A DNA stretch of 64,000 bases, from contig NZ_MBDL01000010.1 of the NCBI RefSeq assembly GCF_001707755.1, positions 43,650-107,649 of the forward strand, written 5' to 3'. Position numbers and translations under genes: made by a program. Under the pieces are notes generated by a model. The model did no database searches, was not told the origin of the DNA, and saw only the letters and a program-made list of their open reading frames with translations. Origin of the DNA: Acinetobacter celticus (GTDB lineage Bacteria > Pseudomonadota > Gammaproteobacteria > Pseudomonadales > Moraxellaceae). Each line of letters begins with the position of its first letter. Within the stretch, counting starts at the first letter, position 1. Shown here one piece after another: positions 1-9,435 of the stretch.

Positions 1-98
1 TTTAAAATGGTAATCTAAATATTGCACAAGTCTTAGCAAGTAGCACATTTGAGTTTGGCTATCTCGCTATTTTTTATACAACAAAGGTCAACAAACTA

Positions 99-851
99 CT
101 AAACAGTCCTTCCACCATCGACTGGAAATTCCACACCGGTAATAAACGATGCTTGGTCAGACACTAAATAAAGTGCCGCATTGGCTACATCATCCGCTTC
201 TACAAAACGCCCCATTGGAATTGTCGCAATAAACTTAGCTCTATTTTCAGGCGTATCAGGGACACCCATGGCAGCTTCAAGTATGCCTGTTGCACCTAAT
301 GTCGGACAAATTGCATTGACTCGAATATTCCAAGGCGCTAATTCTACCGCCATTGATTTTGACAACATATTCACTGCACCTTTAGAACCGTTATACCACA
401 TCAAACCTGGTCTAGGACGGATGCCTGCGACAGATCCAATGTTGAGTATCACACCACTTTTTTGTTCACGCATCATAGGAATAACGGCATGTGAAAAATT
501 GAAAATTGACTTTACATTGACTCTAAAGACATGGTCAAAAGTTGCCTCATCCACCTCAAGCATTGGTTTATTTTGATGAGTCACGCCAGCATTATTTACC
601 AATATATCCACTTGACCCAATTGCGTGCTGACTTGTTGCACAACAGTTTGTACCGTATCAAAATCGCCGACATCAACTTGAATCGCAATAGCGGAATCAC
701 CAATCTCTCTTGCAACACGCTCTGCTGACTGCAAATTAAGATCTAGAATGGCGACTTTTGCGCCTTGCTTAGCAAATTGTTTTGCAATGGCTTCACCGAA
801 ACCAGAACCTGCGCCTGTAACGATGGCAACTTTATCCTTTAGATTTAACAT
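99..851 (-). CDS. SDR family NAD(P)-dependent oxidoreductase (FabG-like)
   Basis: A 250-residue classical short-chain dehydrogenase/reductase. The Rossmann motif GAGSGFG lies near residue 13, NNAG near residue 86 and the catalytic YxxxK as YNGSK near residue 153, with the preceding Ser in the GSVAG segment. The C-terminal PVDGG motif is typical of FabG-like members. The start is supported by AAGGAGT just upstream. It is the last gene of a minus-strand run behind the acetate symporter, 46 bp downstream of it. Substrate is unknown; the setting among fatty acid genes suggests a hydroxyacyl or ketoacyl substrate, which is inference. Confidence 0.9.
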   Translation of the reverse strand: MLNLKDKVAIVTGAGSGFGEAIAKQFAKQGAKVAILDLNLQSAERVAREIGDSAIAIQVDVGDFDTVQTVVQQVSTQLGQVDILVNNAGVTHQNKPMLEVDEATFDHVFRVNVKSIFNFSHAVIPMMREQKSGVILNIGSVAGIRPRPGLMWYNGSKGAVNMLSKSMAVELAPWNIRVNAICPTLGATGILEAAMGVPDTPENRAKFIATIPMGRFVEADDVANAALYLVSDQASFITGVEFPVDGGRTV

Positions 852-897
852 GCTTACTCCTTGTCGCTATGATTTTAAATAATTGAAATAACAACAG

Positions 898-2550
898 TTA
901 ATGTACAGGTACTTTTTCTAAATCTGCTTGTCTAGCACCTAATTCAGAACGAACAACTTGTTGTTCAAAGCCAGCTCTATCTATTGCAGCACGCTCACTA
1001 TGATCCGTTAAGGAAACAACACAACTTACGATAAATGCCAAAGGCATGGAAAATAATGCAGGGTTGTCATATGGGAAAATGGCCTGAGCATAGCCTAAAA
1101 CACCAACCCACACCGTTGGTGAGAGCACAACGAGAACAATTGCAGAAATAATGCCTGTAAATCCGCCCCATAATGCCCCTCTCGTGGTGAGATCTTTCCA
1201 ATACATCGCTAAAAACAGCACAGGAAAATTAGCAGATGCCGCAATACCAAAAGTCAGCCCCATTAAAAAGGTAATATTCATTTTTTCAAATAAAATACCG
1301 CAAGCTATAGCAATCACACCAAGGCCAATCACCGCCACTCTTGAAATATTCATCTCTTGTTTTTCAGTCGCTTGCCCTTTTTTAATCACTTTCTGAAAAA
1401 GGTCATGAGAAATTGCCGATGCACCTGCCAGCGTTAAGCCTGCAACCACAGCAAGAATCGTGGCGAAAGCCACCGCAGAGAGAAAACCTAATAAAAGATT
1501 GCCGCCTAAAGCGCCAGCCAGATGAATAGCAACCATATTTGAGCCACCAATTAATTCTCCACCTAATTTTCCATCCACATAAAAATTTGGATTAGTGCCA
1601 ATAATTGAAATGGCAGCAAAACCAAGGATACAAACTAAAATAAAGAAATAACCGATATATCCCGAAGCATAAAAGACCGATTTACGCGCCTCTTGAGCAT
1701 TCGAAACAGTAAAGAAACGCATTAAAATATGAGGTAAGCCCGCTAAGCCAAAAATTAAAGCGAGTGAAGTTGATAATGCATTAATTGGATTAGAAAGCAT
1801 CGAGCCAGGTTCCAAGACCTTTTGCCCTAAATGATGATTTTTTACAGCGGCAGCAACTAAATTATCGAAACTAAAGCCAAAATATCTTAAACACAAAAAT
1901 GTCAGTACCGTACCGCCAAACAATAATAAAATTGCTTTAACAATCTGAATCCAAGTAGTTGCCAACATGCCACCGAACATGACATAAACCAGCATAAGAC
2001 AACCGACTAAAACCACAGCAACAGTATAATCAATCCCAAATAACAGTTTGATCAATTGTCCTGCACCGACCATTTGTAATAATAGATAGCAACACACCAC
2101 GATTAATGAACCACAGGTTGCTAAAACACGGGTTTTTGCAGGTTCTAAACGATAGGAAACAATATCTGCAAAAGTATATTTTCCTAAATTTCGCAGTCGC
2201 TCAGCCATTAAAAAAGTTAAGATTGGCCAACAGACAAAAAAGCCTGTGACATAAATAAAACCATCATAACCTTTAAAAAAGACCATGCTTGAAGCACCAA
2301 GCAAAGTAGAGGCAGACATATAATCACCAGCAATAGCTAAACCATTTTGCTTTGCTGAAATTGAACCGCCCGCAGTATAAAAATCTTCTTTTGAATGGGT
2401 TTTTCGAGCAGCTTGCCAAGTAATCACCAAAGTAATAAAAACAATTGTGGTGAACATGCCAATTGCAGTCCAATTCAATGCCTGATGCGTTGCAGCTTGT
2501 GCATGGCTGCTAGAGACAACAATCATTGCCAAAAGTAAAAATTTATTCAT
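898..2550 (-). CDS. actP: Cation/acetate symporter ActP
   Basis: A 550-residue sodium:solute symporter of the SSS family, the same length as E. coli ActP. It opens with a cleavable-looking hydrophobic segment ending in Ala-Gln-Ala-Ala, followed by about 13 membrane segments. Stretches such as [33 protein letters not shown] and [13 protein letters not shown] are characteristic of acetate permeases. It overlaps the upstream DUF485 gene by 8 bp, the same yjcH-actP pairing as in enterobacteria, so the two are probably translationally coupled. Expected role is uptake of acetate or other short monocarboxylates across the inner membrane. Confidence 0.88.
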   Translation of the reverse strand: MNKFLLLAMIVVSSSHAQAATHQALNWTAIGMFTTIVFITLVITWQAARKTHSKEDFYTAGGSISAKQNGLAIAGDYMSASTLLGASSMVFFKGYDGFIYVTGFFVCWPILTFLMAERLRNLGKYTFADIVSYRLEPAKTRVLATCGSLIVVCCYLLLQMVGAGQLIKLLFGIDYTVAVVLVGCLMLVYVMFGGMLATTWIQIVKAILLLFGGTVLTFLCLRYFGFSFDNLVAAAVKNHHLGQKVLEPGSMLSNPINALSTSLALIFGLAGLPHILMRFFTVSNAQEARKSVFYASGYIGYFFILVCILGFAAISIIGTNPNFYVDGKLGGELIGGSNMVAIHLAGALGGNLLLGFLSAVAFATILAVVAGLTLAGASAISHDLFQKVIKKGQATEKQEMNISRVAVIGLGVIAIACGILFEKMNITFLMGLTFGIAASANFPVLFLAMYWKDLTTRGALWGGFTGIISAIVLVVLSPTVWVGVLGYAQAIFPYDNPALFSMPLAFIVSCVVSLTDHSERAAIDRAGFEQQVVRSELGARQADLEKVPVH

Positions 2551-2854
2551 ATTGATACTCCTGCTTCAATTGCGCTTTTATTCGGTCAAAATGCTGATTG
2601 GTGATGTAAATATAAAGGCCTGTAATCAGCCAACTGAAAATAATAACTAATGCTGCAATTGGCATCCCAATGGTCATTACCCGATCACCCAAGGTCTGCG
2701 CAAGAAGATGTGGGTAAAAGCTAGCAACCCCTATGAATAAAAAATACATCACTAAAATACAGATACTTAACCACATGGCAAAACGATTGCGAGCCTTGAC
2801 CATCTTGGTAAATTTTGTATTTTGAATAATGGCAATTTCTATATTTCCTTGCAT
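2543..2854 (-). CDS. DUF485 membrane protein, YjcH-like
   Basis: A 103-residue inner-membrane protein with two predicted transmembrane helices (about residues 28-50 and 62-84) separated by a short loop, the pattern of DUF485/YjcH proteins. These are encoded immediately before acetate symporters, as here, with an 8-bp overlap into actP. Molecular function is not established for the family; a role supporting the symporter is inferred from the constant neighbourhood. Upstream is the broken acyl-CoA ligase remnant, so the natural promoter of this operon may have been altered by the deletion there. Confidence 0.8.
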   Translation of the reverse strand: MQGNIEIAIIQNTKFTKMVKARNRFAMWLSICILVMYFLFIGVASFYPHLLAQTLGDRVMTIGMPIAALVIIFSWLITGLYIYITNQHFDRIKAQLKQEYQYE

Positions 2855-2877
2855 ATAAAAAATCCTTTTTTATGGTT

Positions 2878-3233
2878 TTATACGGCATTTAGTTGCTGAA
2901 AATAGTGCTGATATTTTTCTCTTAATTGTTTTTTACTGATTTTTCCTGTTGGAGTATGAGGGATTTCTTTCACCACAATCGTTGCAGAAGGCAATGCCCA
3001 TTTATGTAAATCATTAGATAGATAAAGCAATATCTCCTCATGACTAATCGATTGATTTTCCTTCGCCACAAGAATCAATAAAGGACGCTCTCCCCATTTG
3101 GCATGCTCTACTGCAATGACTGCAGCCTCATGAACTTTGTGATATCCCATTGCCGCATTTTCTACTTCAACGCTGCTGATCCATTCACCACCTGATTTGA
3201 TCATGTCTTTGGCACGATCTGTAATATGCATAT
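2878..3233 (-). pseudogene. Acyl-CoA synthetase (AMP-binding) C-terminal remnant
   Basis: Only the last 110 or so residues of an AMP-dependent acyl-CoA ligase survive. The frame contains the hinge [17 protein letters not shown], then AAVIAVEHAKWGERP, and the catalytic-lysine region PHTPTGKISKKQLRE, all hallmarks of the small C-terminal domain. The large N-terminal domain (ATP and acyl binding) is missing. Upstream of about 3233 the sequence instead encodes, in another frame, the N-terminus of an APH-type phosphotransferase. No start codon with a ribosome site precedes the remnant, so it should be inactive. Confidence 0.85.
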
Positions 3234-3466
3234 AAACGATGTAAAAGATCATATTCTTGTTTACGGTCTGAACTGGCATCCACACCCGTTTCCGCATTTT
3301 TTCTTAAAACAATGTCATAATTTGCATGATTACGTTGACCCGAAATTTCCCAATTTTCCTGAATAGCTCCACCACTCAGTTTTTTAATTAGCATCGGTGA
3401 GTCAGTGATAAAATCCAACCGTTGCATTAACAGTGTTTGTAAACCTTGAACTTGAATGCCATCCAT
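3222..3466 (-). pseudogene. APH-type phosphotransferase N-terminal remnant
   Basis: About 80 codons of an aminoglycoside-phosphotransferase-like gene, starting at an ATG (3464-3466) with a strong AAAGGAGAT site. The encoded N-lobe has the segments LSGGAIQENWEI and DIVLRKN, corresponding to the nucleotide-binding part of ACAD10/11-type kinases. The frame then runs past the deletion junction (about 3222-3236), reads 14 foreign codons and stops at 3185. The catalytic HxD and DxD parts are absent, so no active kinase can be made. An intact relative lies at 47870-48991. Confidence 0.8.
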
Positions 3467-3961
3467 AACATATCTCCTTTTTATTTCATAAAGCAAATAA
3501 TGTGCCATTAATTTTTTTATTATTTTTCAACTAGTTATAAATTAAAAATGTTTTCAATTTTGAAATTTTATTTTCATTTTTGAATATATTGATTATACAC
3601 GGCTATGCATAAAGCTTGATTAACAATATTTTCCTAAAATAAATCAGTCTTCACCCCCAATACCTTCCTCACCATAAATGGGCTTTTTTACAATTCAGTC
3701 TTAATCAAGCAAAGTGAAATATCAACACACTACCCCCTGAGGGATGTGAATCTAAATTTCTGAGCAAGACGTACAAAATCTTGTCTCACAACAGGTTTAA
3801 TTAATGAAATATAATATTCTGATGTAATAAAACCTGAACCCTTTATAGTTAAAGTATTTACACTCACATTTTAACTATTAGGGTTCAGGCTTTTTGTTTA
3901 AATTAAACGATCGGACAGCAGTGGCCTAAAAGCTTTTTTTAAACGTCTGTGTTTGAAACGC
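3467..3961. other. Intergenic stretch without a gene
   Basis: About 495 bp of AT-rich sequence between the broken phosphotransferase gene and the acyl-CoA dehydrogenase. It probably contains the original promoter of the disrupted operon. No conserved ORF is apparent. The only clear structure is the long inverted repeat at 3833-3889, listed separately. Confidence 0.6.
3833..3889 (-). terminator. Long-stem terminator behind the acyl-CoA dehydrogenase gene
   Basis: Arms beginning CCTGAACCC and ending GGGTTCAGG extend to about 20 paired positions with one bulge around a 16-nt loop. A T-rich tract follows on each strand (TTTTATT on minus, CTTTTTG on plus), so it can act in both directions. It lies 73 bp past the stop codon of the minus-strand acyl-CoA dehydrogenase gene. 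Confidence 0.65.
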
Positions 3962-5143
3962 CTAACGGCCTAAGATACCGCGAGCGACAATTTCTTTCAT
4001 AATTTCATTTGTACCACCGTAGATTTGCTGAATCCGCGCATCGACAAAGAAACGAGAAATTGGATATTCCATCATATAGCCGTAGCCACCAAACAGTTGT
4101 AGTAGGTTGTCCGCGACTTTCATCTGCATATCCGATGAAAAACTTTTTAAGGCTGCCGCTGTTTCAACATCCAATTTGCCTTGCATATACAGCTCAACAT
4201 TGCGTTCATAAAAGGCAGCTGTCGCCAGTTCATCAATTTTAGCCTGCGCCAATACAAAGCGGGTATTTTGGAACTGTCCAATTGCCTGACCAAACGCTTG
4301 GCGCTCTTTGACATACTGAGTAGCTAAATCAATTGAACCACGAATTGCGCCAATCGCTATAGATGCAATAGAGGTACGTTCACGCGGTAATTCCTGCATC
4401 AAATATGCAAAACCTTGCCCTGCCTGCCCCAGCAACTGCTCTTTTGGCACTTTGACATTGTCATAAAACAATTCTGAAGTATCTTGAGAGTGAAGACCAA
4501 TCTTGTTTAAGTTGGTGCCCTTTTTAAAGCCTTCCAAATGCGTATCGACTAGCAGTAGTGAAACTCCTTTCGCACGTGCTTGCGGATCAGTTTTGGCAGC
4601 CAAAACCACTAAATCTGCATGTTGCCCATTGGAAATAAAAGTTTTAGAACCGTTCAGTAAGTAATGATCGCCCTGTAAAATGGCGTTACTGCGCATGGAC
4701 TGCAAGTCTGAACCCGCACCTGGCTCAGTCATACCAATTGCGCCCACGACTTCACCACTAACCATCTTCGGCAACCAATACTGCTTTTGTTCTTCTGAAC
4801 CAATGTTCAAAATATACGGCGCAGCAATTTCTGAATGGCATGAAATAGCTGTCGCTAATGCGCAAAAACCTGCACGGGCAGACTCTTCTACTAACATAAG
4901 TGAATAGTGAATTGGTACACCATAACCGCCATATTCTTCAGGTACATCTACGCAAAGAAAGCCATTTTCACCTAAAGCGTTCCACACCGAACGTGGCATA
5001 ATGCCTTCATGTTCCCATTGTTCATAGTGTGGCGCAATATTCTCTTGCATAAAACGGCGAAAGTTATCTCTGAACAATTCTAAATCTGCATCGCAAGCCA
5101 ACATAGTCCTTCCTTGTTGATGGGTTTTTATTGTAGATTTCAC
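3962..5143 (-). CDS. Acyl-CoA dehydrogenase
   Basis: A 393-residue FAD-dependent acyl-CoA dehydrogenase of normal family length. It shows the signature GAIGMTEPGAGSDLQ near residue 140, the second signature region LLQLFGGYGYM, and YGGTNEI near the C-terminus with the expected catalytic Glu. It would introduce the alpha,beta double bond in an acyl-CoA during beta-oxidation and pass electrons to ETF. Chain-length preference cannot be read from sequence. A downstream Met at residue 14 (MLACDADLELF) is an alternative start, preceded by AAGGA at 5108-5112. It lies upstream of the deletion scar and may once have shared an operon with the lost kinase and ligase. Confidence 0.92.
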   Translation of the reverse strand: MKSTIKTHQQGRTMLACDADLELFRDNFRRFMQENIAPHYEQWEHEGIMPRSVWNALGENGFLCVDVPEEYGGYGVPIHYSLMLVEESARAGFCALATAISCHSEIAAPYILNIGSEEQKQYWLPKMVSGEVVGAIGMTEPGAGSDLQSMRSNAILQGDHYLLNGSKTFISNGQHADLVVLAAKTDPQARAKGVSLLLVDTHLEGFKKGTNLNKIGLHSQDTSELFYDNVKVPKEQLLGQAGQGFAYLMQELPRERTSIASIAIGAIRGSIDLATQYVKERQAFGQAIGQFQNTRFVLAQAKIDELATAAFYERNVELYMQGKLDVETAAALKSFSSDMQMKVADNLLQLFGGYGYMMEYPISRFFVDARIQQIYGGTNEIMKEIVARGILGR

Positions 5144-5355
5144 TCATCCTATTGCAGTTTAAAAACTTCGTCATTGGCAAAAACCCACAGGGTCAATAAT
5201 TTCTAAATCATCCATTTTATGTACAAAATTTAATCCGAATAGCTTTTATTAGATCCACTTATTCGACAAGCTTTATTCAAAATATGGACTGAATCCTTCT
5301 CTATTTCTATCAAGCTAAGTGTATAATTAGACATAGTTTATTATTTAACCCCAAT

Positions 5356-6054
5356 ATGAAAAACACACTTTCTGACAACAATCAAATTAAAGTAGTTTCT
5401 ACTTTTTCTGAACTTGTAAATTTAAATTTTCAAGGAGATAACAATGCCATTGGCTGGCATAGAAATTTGGTTGGCGATTTTAAAGAAATTGTAGATAAGC
5501 TTGAATTAAAAGAAAATATTACAGAAGTTTCCATTGAAGACCTTTTAGCACTACAGCTTTCAGAAAGCGGTCATCTAGCAAGAGAAACTATCTTAAAGGA
5601 TGTGCAACTATTAACTGATTTCGGAGCATCACCTTCTCTTAATTTACTTAAAAATTATGAACGAGATGATGAACTAGATTTCATTTCAACAGATGTATAT
5701 TCATATCATATTGATCGCTCACCCATCGAAACGGATACTTTTTTATGTACCTATTATGGCCCTGCAAGTGATATCTTGCCCCATAATCAGGTTGAACAAA
5801 AAGTTTTGATTCCAGAAATTAGAGGAAAACTTAAAAAATTACATGACGGCCCAGAGGCTGAATTTGAAACTTTCCTAGAAGACTATTTCTTTGACCTACA
5901 TTATCAGCCTAAACCCAATACAAAACCTATGAATTTAGGTTCAGGACATCTTTGGCGGTTGGCTGTAGATCATCCAACGCAACAAGTCTTACCTTGTGTC
6001 CATAGAGCACCTACTGAAAAGGATGGTGAATATAGGTTGCTATTGATTTGTTAG
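5356..6054 (+). CDS. DUF1826 family protein
   Basis: A 232-residue soluble protein recognised as DUF1826 by its central HIDRSP segment followed by FLCTYYGPAS and its C-terminal VHRAP...RLLL block. Function is not established. The spacing of an HxD pair (about residue 121) and a late His followed 11 residues on by Arg resembles the iron- and 2-oxoglutarate-binding set of double-stranded beta-helix dioxygenases; this is my inference. Relatives are often found near zinc-responsive genes, but none is seen here. It stands alone between an acyl-CoA dehydrogenase and the malonate regulator. No good ribosome site precedes the chosen ATG. Confidence 0.7.
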   Translation: MKNTLSDNNQIKVVSTFSELVNLNFQGDNNAIGWHRNLVGDFKEIVDKLELKENITEVSIEDLLALQLSESGHLARETILKDVQLLTDFGASPSLNLLKNYERDDELDFISTDVYSYHIDRSPIETDTFLCTYYGPASDILPHNQVEQKVLIPEIRGKLKKLHDGPEAEFETFLEDYFFDLHYQPKPNTKPMNLGSGHLWRLAVDHPTQQVLPCVHRAPTEKDGEYRLLLIC

Positions 6055-6248
6055 CTTCTTTTGACGACAAGTTTTATCTATAAGTAAAGATCTAGCCTGT
6101 CCTTATTCGCTATAAACGCCATCTGTATAAACTGAATCAAAATAATGAGAAATTAATACTCCTAAAATCAAATACAATTCTATTCATTGAGTACTTCAAT
6201 AGACTATATTCATACATCCATCCCATCAGCATTTAAGGATAAACCTCG

Positions 6249-7160
6249 GTGGAAATAGATGAAGAACTCACGCTCAAAAAAATTCAAATTTTTTTAGCTT
6301 TTATGCGCTGTGGTAATTTGTCAAAAACAGCAGTTGAAATGCAAATTAGTAATGTCAGTGTTCATAAAGCATTACATTCTCTTGAAAATTCATTACGTTG
6401 CCCTTTATTTAAAAATGAAGGACGCAATTTAATCCCGTTAAAAAGTGCCTATGTACTTGAAGAAAATTCCAAGAAAATTGTTCAAGATATTGTCACGACC
6501 GTTAATAAAACACGTGAAGCAGCAGGATTTGCTTCAAAAATTTTTCATTTAGGGTCTTTGTATTCCCTAACAGTAAATACTATTCCAAGTATCATTAGTG
6601 GTTTAAAACTTAGACGAGGCGATTTAGATATACAACTGTTGTTAAATTCAAACCTAGATTTAGTCAAAAAGCTAAAGGCAACTGAGTTAGACGCTATTAT
6701 TGTCGCACTCAATGAAACCACTCAAGATCAAGAATTTGAATGTTTGCCTATGTTTCAAGATGATATCTTTTTAGCTGTACATAAAAATTCTAAATATGCA
6801 GCACTTAAAGAAATTGATTTAAGTCAGCTTAAAGATGAAACTTTTTTGATACTGGCAAAAGGGTTTGCTACGCGTAATGACAGTGATTTTGTCTTTGAAA
6901 AAGCAGGAATTGAACCTAAGGTTTTTTTACAAGTTTCTGATATTTTTACTTTAATTAGTATGGTCAGCTCTGGCGTTGGACTTGCATTATTGCCTGGTCG
7001 AATTTCAACAATTTATGAAAATTCTGTCAAATTAATTCGGCTTAAGCGCCAATATCAAATTAAACAGGAAATTGGTTTGGTTTTTCTAAAAAGGAAGGAA
7101 AGAGACCCAAATTTATTGGCATTAATTGCTGAGTGTCGTATGTTTTCAAGAAATGTCTAA
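6249..7160 (+). CDS. mdcR: LysR-type regulator, probable MdcR of malonate catabolism
   Basis: A 303-residue LysR-type transcriptional regulator. The N-terminal helix-turn-helix covers about residues 12-65 and a periplasmic-binding-like effector domain follows from residue 90. The start is GTG, chosen because AAGGAT lies 8 nt upstream. It converges on the malonate operon, with a gap of 65 bp to madM, the position of mdcR in pseudomonads though there on the same strand. It most likely activates mdcABCDEGH-madLM in response to malonate; that role is inferred from position and family. Confidence 0.75.
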   Translation: MEIDEELTLKKIQIFLAFMRCGNLSKTAVEMQISNVSVHKALHSLENSLRCPLFKNEGRNLIPLKSAYVLEENSKKIVQDIVTTVNKTREAAGFASKIFHLGSLYSLTVNTIPSIISGLKLRRGDLDIQLLLNSNLDLVKKLKATELDAIIVALNETTQDQEFECLPMFQDDIFLAVHKNSKYAALKEIDLSQLKDETFLILAKGFATRNDSDFVFEKAGIEPKVFLQVSDIFTLISMVSSGVGLALLPGRISTIYENSVKLIRLKRQYQIKQEIGLVFLKRKERDPNLLALIAECRMFSRNV

Positions 7161-7171
7161 AAATAAAAAAT

Positions 7172-7204
7172 TGGGCAATTTATGTGTTATCAATAAATTG
7201 CCCA
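7172..7204 (-). terminator. Terminator of the malonate operon
   Basis: A perfect 12-bp inverted repeat (TGGGCAATTTAT and its complement) around a 9-nt loop. On the minus strand it is followed by AATTTTTTATTTTT, which makes it an intrinsic terminator for madM. On the plus strand no T-run follows, so it does not obviously serve mdcR. Confidence 0.85.
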
Positions 7205-7225
7205 TACTGGATAAAATAAATTCAT

Positions 7226-7987
7226 TTAGCCAAAAATAGCATTTATCGTAAGGAAGAATACAGAAGGCCCCAATAGGCAACCTAAACCAGTATAAAACGT
7301 TGCAACCAACGCACCATAAGGAACAAGACGAACATCAGTTCCAGCTAAACCAGCTGCCGTTCCACTTGTTGTTCCAGCCAAACCACCAAAGACCATGGCA
7401 GATTTAGGGCTTTTTAAGTACATAAATTTAGCCAGTAGTGGGGTTCCTACCATAAAGAACACCGACTTAATTAATCCAATCGCAATTGATAAGGCAATGA
7501 CATCGGAACTCGCGCCAATCGCTGTGCCTGTAATTGGGCCAACAATATAAGTCATTGCACCTGCACCAATGGTCGTCATTGAAACTGGGTCTTTATATCC
7601 CATTAACCATGCCACCATTGCACCAATCACAAAAGGAACAACACAACCCAGTGCTAATGCAACTAGACCTACTTTTCCTGCCTTTTTAACTTCTTTCACA
7701 TCGACTTCAAATGCAGTAGAAGCAATAGCAAGGTCACGAATCATTGCGCCACCAAGTAAAGCAAATCCAGAAAAAATGACAATATCTGAAACGCCTTTGG
7801 TTCCTTGTGTATATACACCCGCAAAATACGCTACGACTAAACCTAAGGTAATTGCAATTGCAGAACTTTGTAATTTACCTCGAGTCAAATACTTTGACAG
7901 TAGATGAGAAACAAACATCATCAATCCTGTGACTGCAAGTGCAGTCACTAGCGCATTTTTACTTAATACCGCAATTAAAGCATCCAT
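7226..7987 (-). CDS. madM: Malonate transporter subunit MadM
   Basis: A 253-residue hydrophobic protein with about eight membrane segments, the larger subunit of the two-component MadLM malonate transporter. Characteristic features are the Gly-rich stretch GGLAGTTSGTAAGLAGTD and its position directly after madL, 47 bp downstream. The pair imports malonate, probably with sodium or protons, to feed the decarboxylase encoded upstream. It is the last gene of the operon and is followed by a perfect-stem terminator. Confidence 0.88.
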   Translation of the reverse strand: MDALIAVLSKNALVTALAVTGLMMFVSHLLSKYLTRGKLQSSAIAITLGLVVAYFAGVYTQGTKGVSDIVIFSGFALLGGAMIRDLAIASTAFEVDVKEVKKAGKVGLVALALGCVVPFVIGAMVAWLMGYKDPVSMTTIGAGAMTYIVGPITGTAIGASSDVIALSIAIGLIKSVFFMVGTPLLAKFMYLKSPKSAMVFGGLAGTTSGTAAGLAGTDVRLVPYGALVATFYTGLGCLLGPSVFFLTINAIFG

Positions 7988-8034
7988 TTATTTAATTCCT
8001 TTTAATTATTGAACTCATCGTTTTATAACGAAAA

Positions 8035-8436
8035 TTAAGCGGTCTTTTCCTGAGATTCAACTGGCCACTCATAAGTTTCATAGTCACAATTCATTTTATT
8101 TAAATAACGAATGACCAAAACAGTACCAATTAACGAAGCCACTGAAACGATTAAACCCAACATGCCACCTGATAATGCAGCAACGACATTTTGACCCGCA
8201 GACATGGCAACTACAATTGGAATGTACATTCCTGACCAATACAACACACCGAACTGAGTTCCTTTAGGTAAATATCCTTTTTTTGCTAAAATCTCTTTTG
8301 ATAAAATCAGCAAAATCATCGAGATGGCAACACCACCCACATTTGCTTTGACGCCTAGCAACATGCCTAAGGTATTACCAAAATAATCTCCTAACAGGTG
8401 GCAAATGGCTAAGAGTGCTGTTCCATATATAATCAT
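8035..8436 (-). CDS. madL: Malonate transporter subunit MadL
   Basis: A 133-residue membrane protein with four predicted helices. It matches the small MadL subunit by length, by the segment LLGVKANVGGVAISM, and by pairing with madM. GAGGAATTAACA supplies a good ribosome site before the ATG. It sits 63 bp after mdcH, keeping the mdc...H-L-M order seen in Pseudomonas. Confidence 0.88.
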   Translation of the reverse strand: MIIYGTALLAICHLLGDYFGNTLGMLLGVKANVGGVAISMILLILSKEILAKKGYLPKGTQFGVLYWSGMYIPIVVAMSAGQNVVAALSGGMLGLIVSVASLIGTVLVIRYLNKMNCDYETYEWPVESQEKTA

Positions 8437-8499
8437 TGTTAATTCCTCACATCCTTGGATAACGACTTTTTTAAATTTATTTAGCGACTTATACCGTGA

Positions 8500-9423
8500 T
8501 TAAGCACTTTCTTTATGCATTGCACAGATAAGACTATCTAAACGTGTTCCTTGAAAAGAAAGTATATTCCCTTCCTTAAAATTTTTTCTAGCAAGCCCAG
8601 TTAAAACCGAACCAGGTAAAACTTCGATATGTAACCTAACGCCACGCTCCCACGATGCTTGAACGGTACTTTCCCAATCAATGGTTCGGCACATATTAAA
8701 GATCAGATCCTCTTTAATTTGCTCTGCTTTATGAATTAACCGTGCAGATGTACCACTTAAATATTTAAACTTTGCTGGATTCAAATCTATGTGTGCCATA
8801 GCCTGAACCAGTTGTTGTGCTTGTGCATCCAACAATTCGCAATGTGATGGCACACTTACATTTAATTTTTTAGCAATTGCTCCCTGACTTTTAGCAATTT
8901 CTATCACCTGTTGCATCGCCAGTTCTGAACCAGAAATAACAATCTGATTGGCTGCATTTAAATTAGCGACATAAACATCACCCATTTGTTGATAAACCTC
9001 TGCAACCCATTGGCTCACCTGTGATTTATCGGCATTGATGATGGCAGTCATGCCATAACCAGAAGGATAAGCGTCTTGCATGAGCTTGCCACGCAATGAC
9101 ACCAGCTTAAGACCTTGTTCAAAACTATAAACACCTGCGACCGCTGCTGCTGTCCATGCACCAATTGATAGCCCTGCGACATAGTCAGGTTGTACCTGTT
9201 CATTAAGTAGAATGGCTGAACTGATATAACCTGCTAAATACAAGCACAGTTGTACCGCTTCTGTTGAACGCAGTTCATCGGGTTGATCCAAGGTCAGTAC
9301 ATCACGCTGCAAAGCCACTGAAGCGCGTTCTAAATAGTGTTGAACCAATCGATGTTCAGGCAAGTCATGCAACATATTGACTTTTTGTGCCCCCTGACCT
9401 GGATATACCCAAATTGAACTCAT
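8500..9423 (-). CDS. mdcH: Malonate decarboxylase epsilon subunit, malonyl transacylase MdcH
   Basis: A 307-residue acyltransferase of the FabD/MCAT fold. The N-terminal YPGQGAQ segment and the nucleophile motif GLSIGAWTA (Ser about residue 96) are visible, as is the catalytic His in VPSHCELL. MdcH loads malonyl onto the prosthetic group of the carrier subunit MdcC, activating the enzyme complex. It is 12 bp downstream of mdcG, inside the operon. Confidence 0.9.
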   Translation of the reverse strand: MSSIWVYPGQGAQKVNMLHDLPEHRLVQHYLERASVALQRDVLTLDQPDELRSTEAVQLCLYLAGYISSAILLNEQVQPDYVAGLSIGAWTAAAVAGVYSFEQGLKLVSLRGKLMQDAYPSGYGMTAIINADKSQVSQWVAEVYQQMGDVYVANLNAANQIVISGSELAMQQVIEIAKSQGAIAKKLNVSVPSHCELLDAQAQQLVQAMAHIDLNPAKFKYLSGTSARLIHKAEQIKEDLIFNMCRTIDWESTVQASWERGVRLHIEVLPGSVLTGLARKNFKEGNILSFQGTRLDSLICAMHKESA

Positions 9424-9435
9424 GCCATCATCCCT

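Noticed and set aside
3..167. Plus-strand open frame at the left edge
   Set aside because: It overlaps the end of the SDR gene on the other strand, has no start and no recognisable domain.
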